Below are positions 1-12,800 of a DNA stretch of 64,000 bases, in pieces. Each line of letters starts with the position of its first letter. The stretch's first letter is position 1. A program made the translations under genes and the position numbers. The stretch is from NCBI GenBank assembly GCA_949317995.1, contig OX439037.1, forward strand, positions 22,441,182-22,505,181, read 5' to 3'. Source of the DNA: Acholoe squamosa (taxonomy: Eukaryota > Annelida > Polychaeta > Phyllodocida > Polynoidae). Under the pieces are notes generated by a model. That model had not been told where the DNA came from. It searched no databases and saw nothing but the letters and a program-made list of their open reading frames with translations.

Positions 1-612
1 TTTATTAATTGTGTGATGTATATACAGACTGGCAGTGACTACTAGAACTCATAATAATTTCACCATGATTTACATGTTGTGACAGGATAATTGACTACCG
101 GTAAGTAATTTCACCATCATTTTTTATATTTTCTGACAGGATCATTGAATATGTATTTTCACCATGATTTATACTTTGTGGCAGGATCATTGAATAAATC
201 ATTCATCTCAACCATATGCTGTTTATATGTATTGCACTGTTTTTTTGGTCTAGGATGAGTTCTAAACCAGACGTTATCGATGCTTTAAAATTGTAATATC
301 GTGTAGTGTTTATTGTGTATAGGTATACATACCACTGTTCAAATTAAACAGATCAACTTCCATAGAATTGTGTGTTCTGTTGTTATTGATTACTTGTATG
401 TATTTCTTAACAAACGCACGATCATGCTTTAGTGCCCACCAAAGAGAAAGTTTAAAAAAAAAAAAATCATTTTAATATCATCTAAAGCATATTGAGACAG
501 GTCCTGGAGACTGATAACGAAAATATTTCACCTACTTTATGGTGTTAGAAGGTGCAACTACAAAATGGGTGGGGGGGGGGGTAGGGCTTGTGGTAGACAG
601 AGACACCAATTA

Positions 613-845
613 CCGTAAACTCCCGCGTATAAGACCCGTCCTCTACGCCAAACAAAATGCTGGGGAGTCTTATAGCTTTCTCTAAAGTTGGGGGGGCGTC
701 TTATACGAGGGGTAATTTTTCTATACAAATGTACTAATATTGCAATTTCCATCCTTAAAATGTGTGTCTTATACGCGAAAATGCTTCCCCCAAGAAGGGG
801 GTGCGTCCTATACGCGCACCGCGTCTTCTACGCGGGAGATTACGG
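613..845. mobile_element. TA-flanked MITE with CCGTAA ends, copy 1
   Basis: A 233-bp element bounded by inverted CCGTAAACTCCCGCGTATAA-type ends, each next to a TA dinucleotide (611-612 and 846-847). The interior repeats the motif CGTATAAGAC several times in both orientations. A second copy lies at 51287-51488. A TA target is typical of Tc1/mariner/pogo-like transposons; the superfamily is inferred. Confidence 0.75.
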
Positions 846-2863
846 TAGTTACAGTATAGTCACACCATAATATTTTTTTTATATTATGGTGTGTATTAGT
901 TACAGTAGTCACACCATGACATGGTGAAGGTGGTATGAAGGACCCAGACATATGAAATATTTTGAAAAACAAATTGAATTTATTCAATATAGTTTATTGT
1001 GATGATCTGTACAAGTAGGATTTACCATATAATTTCTCAATGAATCCTCTGACCATTTAAAAACTATAAATATCTATTAATCAAATGTTTTGTTCGTTGT
1101 TACTGAGCGAGTGTGGTATGCATTGCGTTGTACCTTCACATATAGAAGGTATTATCACTCACAGCCTTAACCTAAGTAGAACCGGTAATGAAGAGTAATT
1201 GTGGCAACCACAGAATATGACCTTAACCTAAGGAATAATGTGGGGTAAATGTGGCAACTACACAATTTTCCTCACATCAGCAAAGGGGGTGAGAATCATG
1301 GGTTTACACCAAACAGAAAATAGTTCCCCCCTAAATGATATATAATATTAGTGGGCATCAAGTTTTATCTCTGATAGAGTATTACAATGTACCAATAAGG
1401 ATCATATATGGTAAATTTAGATTGGGTCATACTTACATTGCTTCAAAAGTTATATTTAAACAAAATTACACAAAGAAGTCTCAAGTATATTTCATTACAA
1501 ATCATATATAGCCCCGTCAGTCGTCATGTATTCACTAGAGCAACAGCAAAATAATTTTGCAATTTTCTAAATTCAAATCAAAATCTACATAATATAGGGC
1601 CACCTGCACTGATGAGTAAATAACAAGTCTCCTCGTATAAAACCTTTCCTCAGGCATTCCTCAAGCAATTACACCTTCATGTACCAAATGGATTTTGCTG
1701 GCTAGTCATTTCCCAGCCTCTTGAAGTCATTATTTCATCCTTGGCTCTAAGCCAGGAAGTTGACTGCTAAATACTAGTAGCTTTCTTATCAACATACCGG
1801 TAGTTTCGTTCAACAAAAATGAAATAGCTCTCTTAAGTTATCATCATTTTTCAATTTCTTTCGACATTTCCTGCCGAATTCATGAATTTTACGCTGACTT
1901 TTTTGGAAGCCCCCGGAAATTGACCACCAAGAAAAATGTTTTCAGTGTCTTGAATGTTAAGCTTAGATATACTGACATTGATAGAATAGCAGTTTTAACT
2001 CTTTTTTTGTCTTAATTTACAGGACCTGAGATATATACACAGACAAAAAAATATTTTCGGCCATAACTAGGAGGAGGGTATACACTACAAAACAGTTTTA
2101 TTCGTATCGTTCTCCTTATTAACTCAATTATTTAAGAACAAAATTATCGAAGTGATGATTAAGTTTTCCATAGTGATATTGACAATAGTGATACCAGCAA
2201 GTGACATGCATGTGGTTAAAAAGTAGTGTTCGATTTCACAGGCCAAACATCATCTGACAAGGCCCTTGAACTTTTTGGTGCTTCCATCCCCACAAGAATT
2301 AAGATGCCCTCCCCCATCAAGTGGTTTGATATCATTTTGATACCCACACACTCCTTTATGTACAGTTACATCCAGGCTATTTACCCTGAAAATGGGTGAA
2401 CATTTTTTTTTGCATCTGTCCCCACTCATATTGCCTACCGCATCTCTCCCTCTCGAAAAATATACTCCATAAAATTTAACACTGAGCGAAGGAATTTGAT
2501 ACACATTGACAATTCATAAACAAAAAATCAGAGAAAGAAAAACATATAAAGCCAGAGAAACAAAGTATTAGATTATCATTTCAAGTGGAATAATGCCTTT
2601 ACTGAATTCAACATATATAACATTTTAGATATAGTCTATTTATTAAGCACACAGGTCTGATTTGGCCTATTTTTAGACTACCATAAATCTTAGAGTTTAT
2701 GTCATGGCAGATACGACCGTTACTATAGAACAGTACTGGATATGCCGTATTCAATGGGGGGGATGGAATACAATGTGGCCGTATTCAATGGGTGTCTGCC
2801 ATCTTGGATTCTGAACAGATTTGAGCTGTGTTTCTCTATTTTAAAGCAAATTAACCCCGTAGG

Positions 2864-3039
2864 GCCATGACATAAATGCAAATGTCAACTCCCATGGAAT
2901 ATTTTTGCATCGCATTCCCCTCGGTGAGTCTGCCCGCATTCAACTCGGCCTATGAGGCCTCGTTGAATACGGCAGACTCACTTCGGGGAATACGATGCAA
3001 AAATATTCCATGGTCGTTGACATTTGCTTATTTATGCCA
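2864..3039. repeat. Foldback hairpin element, about 176 bp
   Basis: Two arms of roughly 75 nt are near-perfect inverted copies, both reading CCATGGAATATTTTTGCATC or its complement. They are separated by a short loop around TCGGCCTATGAGGCCT, itself palindromic. There is no coding content. It is probably a small foldback transposon or MITE. Confidence 0.75.
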
Positions 3040-3644
3040 CACTTTAGGAAGGTCAGGTAAGCCACAATAAGCCTATTACACGAGTACCGGTAGCTGTGGC
3101 TGTTACACTAGGTTTTACTGTAATAATCATCCTAAATTGTCATATTAGGGCCAATTATAGACCTATGCATTATCAACCACTAGATGGACCTTAATCATGT
3201 ATATTGGTAAAGACTTTAATATAGCACTTTTTGTTTTCATCGGTCAAAGACCTTTCATTTAGCTGGCATTCCTCTATATAAAAATCCACTTTGTGGAAAA
3301 GGCACGGTTTGTTAAACCTAAGCTGATTATACCTCACATGTACCTGACAGTGAACAGTGATGGTTATGTACAAACCAATATGGCAGCTGGCAATTTTAAA
3401 TACCAATCATTTACAAAAGGAGAAAATATGGTGATGATTATTAAGACTAAACCTAGGTAACTTATGTGACCTAGCTTAGCGCTATCAGGCGGCGGATTTA
3501 TCATGGATCACGACCATGCCCGTTTGCACATGGATATCAACCCTCCTACTTCAGTCCATGTCTTATCATTGCCCCACCATACATATATACTATTTACAGA
3601 ATTCCCTAACATTAATTCTTAACATGATCAGATAACCCACTATT

Positions 3645-3716
3645 TGTGGATCAACACGGTAAAAGGTACGCCCCCGAGGGGGTGTACGGGCGTACCTTTT
3701 ACCGTGTTGATCCACA
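3645..3716. repeat. Perfect 72-bp hairpin
   Basis: The left arm begins TGTGGATCAACACGGTAAAA and the right arm is its exact inverse, ending TTTTACCGTGTTGATCCACA. The stem is about 29 bp or longer around a G/C-rich centre. No gene is nearby. It is likely a very small foldback element. Confidence 0.75.
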
Positions 3717-5218
3717 TTTATTTACCTGTTTGAATGCAGAGTCGAGAAATAGTTTATACAGAATCATACAAACAAAGTGCATGTTATCCTGCATGGTGGT
3801 TAATAATTGCAGTAGCAGGAATCAGTGAATAAGTAACATATCAAACACCTCATACTGAGACCCAATATGATGGAATGCTTGTAACTCTCATACCTTAATA
3901 GACAACAGAGGACCTTTGGGCAGTAAACCGCACACATTATTTACACCGTAGGGACTGTATAACAAAAATAGACAACTTGTAACAGAGCGAGGAAGTAACA
4001 AACCCATGTCGATAAACGCCAAAATAGAAAAGTGCGTCTCAGATATATGGTGGAAATCTATACAAAGTTCAGAAACTTTCATATCTGCATTTTAACAGAC
4101 ACATACTTATTCAGCTTATATGGCACTGCGTTGACCGTAACTCTTCGGCATAATATCAGATTGTAATTTGTACATTGGACCCATACATGATTGCATAAAA
4201 AATCAAACATACAACTTGGGTGCACTAGGCTATGTATCTGATATCAGATTTAAATCGATTGACGCTTTTAGAGGCCTAAAATGGGCCATATTAGCTAAGG
4301 GGTATGTCAACAACAGTTGCGATAAGAAAGTGAATGGAAGATATAAACCTGTAATTTCATTACTTCTGTAAGGGATTGTCTCTGAAAACGAGGTGTCTAC
4401 AGGGTTTTAGGACCCAATTAGGGGGGGGGGGCTATAACCAAATATACATTGAGTTAAGGTGGTCGATTCTTCTTAGAATACGATGCTTTTATTGCACAGG
4501 TTTCTCTGGCACCCATACCCCCAGCCCATATGCAATTACCGGTACACAGTATATCTTAACCCTTTAATGACTGTACTATACTTTAAAGAACTTTGTCATT
4601 AGGTAAATACAAGAGCATAGATGCAAACCTTGTGAACAATCCAACTGGGCTGCATTTGTGCATCATACTCACCCTACACAGTTGATACACTCCCAAATTT
4701 CAGTATGATACACCAATGCCACTCAAAAGCAAAGCATTGGTGTATCATGAAAACTAATGGGCATGAGATTTGAAGCATTGAAATTGTGATCTATGGTAGT
4801 GGCTATGCAGGAACTGACAATTCTCTGATCTCAAAAAGATTTTCCCTTAGCAAAAAGAAAATGAAAAGTCCATATCACAGCACTTTCTTTCACGATGGTT
4901 GTCAAAAATAAGTTTTCTCTCTGGTAAAAGAAATACAAATTCTGTAGGATCCACATAAAAATATCTACAACGGTTCTGGAATCGTCCCTGTTGGTCCATC
5001 AGTGCATGGTCACATTTTTAACATCATGAGGGGCTATCCACCCTATCCATGCTGGCGAGTAACTCACTGGCAATTTAATGGTCTGTAATAATCAGTGTTT
5101 AGCAACCTATAGAACTAGCATGATGTAGAATTGCTGAGTCACTCATTGGCCCTGCATCCATGCATCATGCTGACAAAAAGATGCTGCCCTCAAAGTATCA
5201 AAACCTGATCAACACCAT

Positions 5219-5224
5219 TTTAAT
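5219..5224 (-). terminator. Possible WASHC2 poly(A) signal (ATTAAA)
   Basis: ATTAAA on the minus strand, about 180 nt after the WASHC2 stop. No AATAAA lies closer. A second ATTAAA-type hexamer occurs about 150 nt further downstream. This is a weak call from the hexamer and its distance alone. Confidence 0.25.
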
Positions 5225-5403
5225 CAAACCAGATATTTTGTGGTAATCCTTAATATGGTCATTATGGCCACGGTGGTATCTATGTTGACTCTGTATGTTG
5301 TTTCTATTACAACCCTAAGCAGTCATTGCTATGGTGACAGGTCCATGGGACAAGGAATATTGTAAAAATTCACGAGTGCTACAAAAACTATCAATGACTA
5401 AGA

Positions 5404-6838
5404 TCAATGTTTCATTGCATTTAGCGGATCATCAAATATGTCCCCTGCATCATCGTTATTACCAAAGATATTCGTTGCTGCTGGCTTCTTTTTGTTCGTT
5501 GAGCTTTTCTTCGTCTTTGTCTTTGAGGACGCCTCAGCAAAGATGTCATCTGCAATAAAGGTAAGGAGTCTTTAAATGACACAGACAAATATGGCCCCTA
5601 GATAACAACATGAAGTCACTAAGTCCTAATGACAAAGATGTCATCTGTATTAACAAGGCATGGGATGTATTCATATTTTTAAAAGACGTTTCGTATTTTT
5701 ATCACATTCAAATCATCCTTGTGATTCATGTTAAGTAATCCATGAATGCTTATATTATGCACCCTTTTTTTATATTTCCAGAAGTTATTATTCTTTACCA
5801 TAATGGCCACGGTGGCACGCTGCATGAATGAAGCATCGATAAGTTACTTATCCAGGCTGTATTCAACTATCTTAATGGTCAAAGAACATAATGCATTAAA
5901 GTACTATGCGATTCTCTAAAGGGTTAACCTCTTAATTGATCCAAATCCAGTTATCACTATGTGGCAACTGGGCAACTGAAAGTTTATGTGTTACTTAATA
6001 TATTTACCATCATCATCTTGGAATATGCTTTTCGCCTCCTTCTTCTTGATCTTCTTCTCTCGAGACTTGGCAGGCGGCAGGTCTGCGAAAATATTATCAT
6101 CCAGTGATGGTGCTGATTTACTTGGGACGTTTGATTGCTTCTTAGGCGCTGAAGAGGGAGGCTTCGTAGATCCAAAGAGGTCATCCTCATCATCCTACAG
6201 AAGGAAGTATATGTCAGTTTCTATGAACATTGCCTGCTCCTTCTATGACACATGCTCCTTCATTATGCCCTACTTATTCACCATGGAATCCCACTCAGAA
6301 TAAATAATAGCATTGATTGATTGATTTGTGTTTTACAGCACTTTAGCGGCACTAAGTGGCTATCCCGTGCTTCACAGGTTGATAATTTAACAGAGGAATG
6401 TGTCAGTGCCCGCGCATATGTGCACCACACACATCCTGAGGGGATAGGAAAGAGGAGATATAGACCCTTTTAAGTGGGCTAGGGAAGCCCGTAAATAATA
6501 GCAGTAACTATTACGACATTGCAGGTCTTTTCTTAGTGATCGTCCTCAATATGTAGAGCCAAGTCGAGAAATAATATATAACATAAATATATTGCAGTTT
6601 AGGCTTTTTTTATGGTGTACATACTCTTTACATAACCGAAGCCATTTTAGGCAAAGTTTATACTTAAAGTTGGACAAATTTCTTTGTACCTCAAACGGTA
6701 ATGGTGTCTTTGTCTTGGTAGGTTTAGGTACGGAAGCTGTGGAGAATATGTCATCCTCATCTAAAACAGGAGGCGGGGCTTTCTTCTCTTGGCTAGAGAA
6801 GAATATGTCATCATCATTGTCGACTAGTGGTTTTGACA
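5404..6838 (-). CDS. WASHC2: WASHC2 exons 28-30: C-terminal DIF repeats and conserved end
   Basis: Residues 1288-1447. Exon 28 reads from [20 protein letters not shown], exon 29 from [19 protein letters not shown] to SIFQDDD, and exon 30 from DDIFAEASS to the stop. The last residues, [12 protein letters not shown], correspond to the strongly conserved DPLNAF ending of vertebrate FAM21, which sits in the highest-affinity retromer-binding part of the tail. The stop TGA is at 5404-5406. In exons 27-30 the hydrophobic position of the repeat is mostly isoleucine (DIF) instead of leucine (DLF). Confidence 0.94.
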
Positions 6839-9800
6839 CTGAGCAAAGGAAGAGAATGGAAAATTAGATACAGTATTGTCAGGTTGGTAAGCCAATGTGC
6901 TGCTTCAAGATACCAATAGACTAATAGGTTATATTCTTTTTCAAAGAACCGAATGACTAGGGTAGTGCCTGAATAGAACGAGTGTAAAAACCCATCTCCA
7001 GCAAGCTATCCATCAATGATTATTGTGCTTTTCTTCAGCATAAATTGTAGTGCTATCAGCCAAAGAACTCGCCTATATCAATTCATGGAAAACATTCAAA
7101 TGCAACACCCTGTCCTTTGCCCTTTTAAAACTACTTGCAACTGTTATAGAGGGGTGCTAGATATCTCGCCTGAATATGGGGACATTATATATGTCACAAT
7201 AAGCCTGTGTTTAAATCCATGCCAACAGTGATTCTTGAATAAGTAAGTATTCTACAGGTCCGCTAAGGCTTTGGGATTTATGTAGTCCAAAATAGTGTAT
7301 GGTATATGAACTACTGTCTTTGCCAGTCTAAGCTTTATTGTATAGTATTTGACATTATAATCACCAGAGGCACTTTTAAAACCACGCTCATGTTCAAAAG
7401 GAATATACACATACTCAATTCAATGCAGTATTTGTGGGGAAAATAAAGTAATCATATTCTTGACTCACTTGATTTCACAGCAAGACTTGAGACTCCAAAA
7501 ATATCATCTTCATCATCATCAAAGTCATCGGGACCTGTCGGCAATGGTGGGGGCCTTGCTGCTGCTGATGTAAAAATGTCATCATCATCTTCATCGTCAT
7601 CCAAGATCACTGGTTTGACTGTTTTAGACTTGGAAGAGGTGGATGGTACCGTTGCTGGAGCTGATCCGAAAAGATCATCATCATCTTCAACTACTGGTTT
7701 CTTTTCTGTCTTTTTAGTGTCATTGGGTATTAGGTCATCTGCTAACCTCTTGTCTAAGGGACCTTTTACCTTGCTATACTGCTTGGGTTGTGTTATGTTA
7801 TTACTAAAGATGTCACTGGTGGATGTAGGTATAGCACCTGCAAAGTTTGAGTCTGAGAACAAGTCATCGTCATCAGGTGGCGACTCTTTTACACGTGAAG
7901 GTGCCCTCACGCCAGATACTGTCGGCTCGCGCCGAGAGGTAGAAAATATATCTGTCTCAGCATCAGCGAATAGGTCAGCATTTGGTGCTGATGTTCTTGA
8001 CGTGTCAGTTGGAGGGACAGCTGGTACACGGGCAGCGGCCGGCATGGGAGCAGCAGCTGGTGCGGTGGAAGGCACATCAGATATTGGTGGTGAAATTCCA
8101 GCGTCAGTGACATCTTCACTGGTTATGATGCGTGACTTACGTGTTGGGGGCCTCCTCCTGCTCTGACCTTTAACTCTGTCCTGCATATTGTGAAACAACC
8201 CAATTTAGTCTTTTCCTTTTTTTCCCAAGCATTTAGGAGTGAAGTAATATGATTTGAAAACTCATAAATATCTCTCTTTGAGAACTATGAATTTCTGGAA
8301 AAGGTGAAGCCCCGAGGTAAAATTTCAGAATTTAACATTGAAGGCTCGATAATGCCTCCAGGTCCTTTAGATTTTAAGTTCTAAAAAGTGCATATATCCC
8401 AATAAATGAATAATCAAATACAAAATGATCATCTCTTTGGCACGATTCTTATTACAGACCTTTTGAACATTGGAGAGTGTGTTAGCTTTGACAGGTTCGT
8501 CAAATCCGACCGGTGTTGGTTGTGGTTCCTTGCTGGGCGGGGTGGCACCAGGCAGAAGTGCACTTGGGTTAATCATCAGGTTTGTCTAAAAACATAAAAC
8601 AAGGTATAAAAGTGTGTTAGCAGAGATATGGACAATGGAGGAGGGAGGAAAACCCCAGACTACTCTTTAAAAACCTTTAAACAACCAATGGGACTTTCAG
8701 AGCACTTCACACTGCATTTATAGACAATTATGTTCCTTAGCATGCAAGACTTTAAGCTGTGGTTGAGTACCAAACCTGTATGGTTGGCATGATGCACGAA
8801 TGCAACCATGGCAAGTTACTCGCCACTGGTACATTCATGCATCACAACAGTGGACATGTTGCATCATCATCCTACCTTAATTCTAGACAGCATGATGCTT
8901 TGTTATTTTATGTTCACTTGAGTTGGGTTTTGATGGCAGAAAAAGGACAGGGGGTGTTCTCATAACAGATGTCAATGCCAGTACATTAACATAGGAATAT
9001 CAATCCAATAATATATCTATAGTTTTAACCCTCCAAAGTCTACATACTGCATTTATTGCATGCTTTAAGGCAGTATGACACCTTTAACGGGTTAAACATT
9101 GACTTATATCAAAGTGACTAAAGGTGCAGTGATGTATCTTACTTGTAGTTTGCCTACAGACGTGTTTGATGCATGCTTGGGTTTGGGTTTAGTGGTTGGA
9201 GGTGGTTTAACCTGAAAATCAACATCTTATGGTCAAACAAAGTTAACGTGGATTACAAATTAGATCAAACACAACACGTATCTTACAATTAGGTCAAACA
9301 AAATAGACCAAACCAACTTAAAGTTTGTAAAATTGAATTAGCGTGGGTCATACAATTTAGTCAAAACATGATTGGTGTGAGTCTTACAATTCTAATAATT
9401 CAGTGGTAATTACAGTGGTCCCACTCTTACCATAGGTAATCTAAAACCACAATCAAATCCAACACTACTGGTCTTAACACTAGTATGAAAACCTGCTGAT
9501 AAGTCAACCCGATTTGTATATCTATATCAGCTCATGATTTTTGTCAAATGTCCCTCTCTGGATCTATTAATGTGGACTATGATGAAAACAATGTAAAACT
9601 GTCCCTATAATAATCTTTTAACAATTCCTTAAACCCTATACCCCAGCCATTGATTGGTGTTTGTTTGTTTGTTTGTTTGTTTAGTTTTACGTCCGGGGGC
9701 CATCGAGGAACTCAGACATTCAAGGTTTCTCGGACATTAAGTCCTTTCTTTTCTTTTTGGACAGGTATTTATATGCTGCTTGCCCGACACAGCAGTGACC

Positions 9801-12800
9801 GAATCTATGAATGACCGAATCTATGAGATGAATGACCGAATCTATGAGGAGGGTCGAGGGGGAAAACCGCTACCGGGGCTTCATTCCCCTACTCTTTTCG
9901 AAGGATAGCAAGTGTTCTTTTATTTGCCTGGTCCCATAGGCAGGGCCAGACAAACCATGGCCTTTGATCACTCAGACGTGGTTCACTGAGGGGGAATCCC
10001 ATGGCAAAAGACAAGCATGTAAGCCCAGGCCCGCGCATATGGACACCAGCTGCCCACATGCTCACCCCAAGACACAAGAAACCCCAAGTTTGTCGCCTTT
10101 TACGAATCTGGTATGCCCACTGTTAGTATGGAAGGAGATTTCTCCTTGTGGACTCCCAATGAAGTTATTCTGCTCCTTCATGCCCTCACATGAAGGTCCC
10201 CACTCCACAGGGGGATTGATTGGTGTAGACACTGCTCATAACTTGAAGTTATGAGCAGTGTTTTTTTTTGTGAGGTGATATCAATAAGAGGGGTAATATC
10301 AACCAGAAACAAGTGTAAGATTCCATATACAAACTAAATATTGATAAAAATGCATTCCTTAATACATAACTCCTTTCACAAATAAAGATCACAGTGCATG
10401 ATATGCAACACATATGAATTAAACAAGAGGCCTTTCTTACCTGACGTTTGACTGCCGACATTGGTGCCTCGTCCTCTGCAACATCTGATTCAGGTAACTC
10501 TGTAATGTAAATACAGGTTATACTTTAACAATGCGTTATAAAGGACGATATAGAACTTTCACATGCTATGCCCTTTTCATCACAATGCATGATTGTAGCC
10601 CTGGTGAGTAACTCACATCTGTGCTATGCCCTTGTCATCACGATGCATGATTGTAGCCCTGGTGAGTAACTCACATCTGTGCTATGCCCTCGTCATTACG
10701 ATGCATGATTGTAGCCCTGGTGAGTAACTCACACCTGTGCTATGCCCTCGTCATCACAATGCATGATTGTAGCCCTGGTGAGTAACTCATACCTATGCAA
10801 TGCCCTTGTCATCACGATGCATGATTGTAGCCCTGGCGAGTAACTCATACCTATGCAATGCCCTTGTCATCACGATGAATGATTGTAGCCCTGGTGAGTA
10901 ACTCATACCTATGCAATGCCCTTGTCATCACGATGCATGATTGTAGCCCTGGCGAGTAACTCATACCTATGCTATGCCCTTGTCATCACGATGCATGATT
11001 GTAGCCCTGGTGAGTAACTCACATCTGTGCTATGCCCTCGTCATCACGATGCATGATTGTAGCCCTGGTGAGTAACTCACACCTGTGCTATGCCCTTGTC
11101 ATCATGATGCATGATTGTAGCCCTGGTGAGTAACTCACACCTGTGCTATGCCCTCGTCATCACGATGCATGATTGTAGCCCTGGTGAGTAACTCACACCT
11201 GTGCTATGCCCTTGTCATCACGATGCATGATTGTAGCCCTGGTGAGTAACTCACATCTGTGCTATGCCCTTGTCATCACGATGCATGATTGTAGCCCTGG
11301 TGAGTAACTCACATCTGTGCTATGCCCTTGTCATCACGATGCATGATTGTAGCCCTGGTGAGTAACTCACACCTGTGCTATGCCCTTGTCATCATGATGC
11401 ATGATTGTAGCCCTGGTGAGTAACTCATACCTATGCTATCATGCTTTATGCCGACCACACTGGGTTAATGTTGTCCTCAAGGGTCCACCAACATTTTATA
11501 AGCCATCTTGTCCAGAGGCTAAAAGTGTCAATTAGGTCATTTTGAGATAGATGTGGAGTTAAACATGTTTTTTTGAACGATTTGTTAGATATTTTCTGCC
11601 CATTTATGACAGGAAAGTGTACACAAAATGTTATGACTAGGTGCTGTGGATACCACGTATCTATGGTCATAATGGGGGCCCCCAAAGGGACCCCCCCCCT
11701 GAGGTCACAACATCGCCAAAATGCAACGCTTCAGGTCACATGTCACTTTTTAGGGAAAAAAACGTCTAATACCGGTATCTCAAAATTTAAGGCCTCAGAT
11801 CAAATGTCACTTTTTTATGGATTGGACATGTCACATGTCACTTTTAAAAAGGTACAAAGTCTAAATGTCACCAAAAAATGGTCAAATGTCGCCATATCGT
11901 TTTTACCCCTTGGGGCCACATAATGGGGTGTCACAGGGGACGTCTCTATCCCCTCTGTGCCACACAAGTCTCAAGCATAGAAGCAAAGGGAATCAATCAG
12001 ACTTTGATGAAGGAATTAGCTAAACTCATTCAATTAATTGTCAATATAGATGAAGACGTTACCGGGAGGGGTAGGCTTGGTTTCCGAGTCCTTTCCCTGT
12101 GAGCCGGCTCTGTTCTTGAGCATGCTTGGGTCCATCCCACCAAACATGGATACTCCGCCTATCGGCTTCTTCTTACCCTGAGCGGCCTGCAGCAACACAA
12201 AACACCGATTCTATTTAACACCTTATATGCTGCATTCTTCTTTTATATATTATGCCGTTTGGTTGTCACGATATATGAGTGCATCCCTGGTCTTACTTCT
12301 TGCTATGGCTCTTTATAGCAACATGTCAATCCTTCTGGAGTATATCAAGCCTAAAGGGCCATCTTGATACATGAATGCAGCCGTGGTGAGTAGCTCGCCA
12401 GTGTTGCTTTCTCCATCATGCTGACCCAACATGGTTCATATATACCTAAAAGCATATGGTCGGCATGGTGCAGCAATGCGGCATTATAATGCAGTGCTGC
12501 CGAGTTACTCAAATGAAGATGTACCTAGTCTAGATATGATGCCTCTACGTCCTAGAGGCAGCATGTCGTTAATAAGAGTGGTAGCAACAAAAAAAAGGGG
12601 AAAATATTCTCTCGGATGACTGTCGAATCCCGGGTATCTACAGACAAGTATATCCCCTGAACAACTGAACTTACCAAGGTGGCAGGTTTGTCTGTAGAAG
12701 ACTCTGATGTAGTTGCTCCTTTCACTTCTACCTTGGTGTCCATCTAGATGATGAAACAAGATTTAGAAAAGGTTAAAACTCTCTTGACCGATTGATGAAT

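Larger units (their letters stand above)
1..5403. other. Downstream flank of WASHC2, no gene seen
   Basis: AT-rich sequence with only short open frames that match no recognised family. It contains the MITE at 613-845, foldbacks at 2864-3039 and 3645-3716, and presumably the WASHC2 3' UTR in the last few hundred bases before 5404. The rest shows nothing recognisable. Confidence 0.7.

Noticed and set aside
7576..8166. 196-codon plus-strand open frame rich in serine
   Set aside because: It is the antisense shadow of WASHC2 exon 27; GAT-rich coding sequence reads as serine codons on the other strand.
10562..11437. CRISPR-like regular repeats
   Set aside because: The units are contiguous with no unique spacers and lie in a eukaryotic intron.
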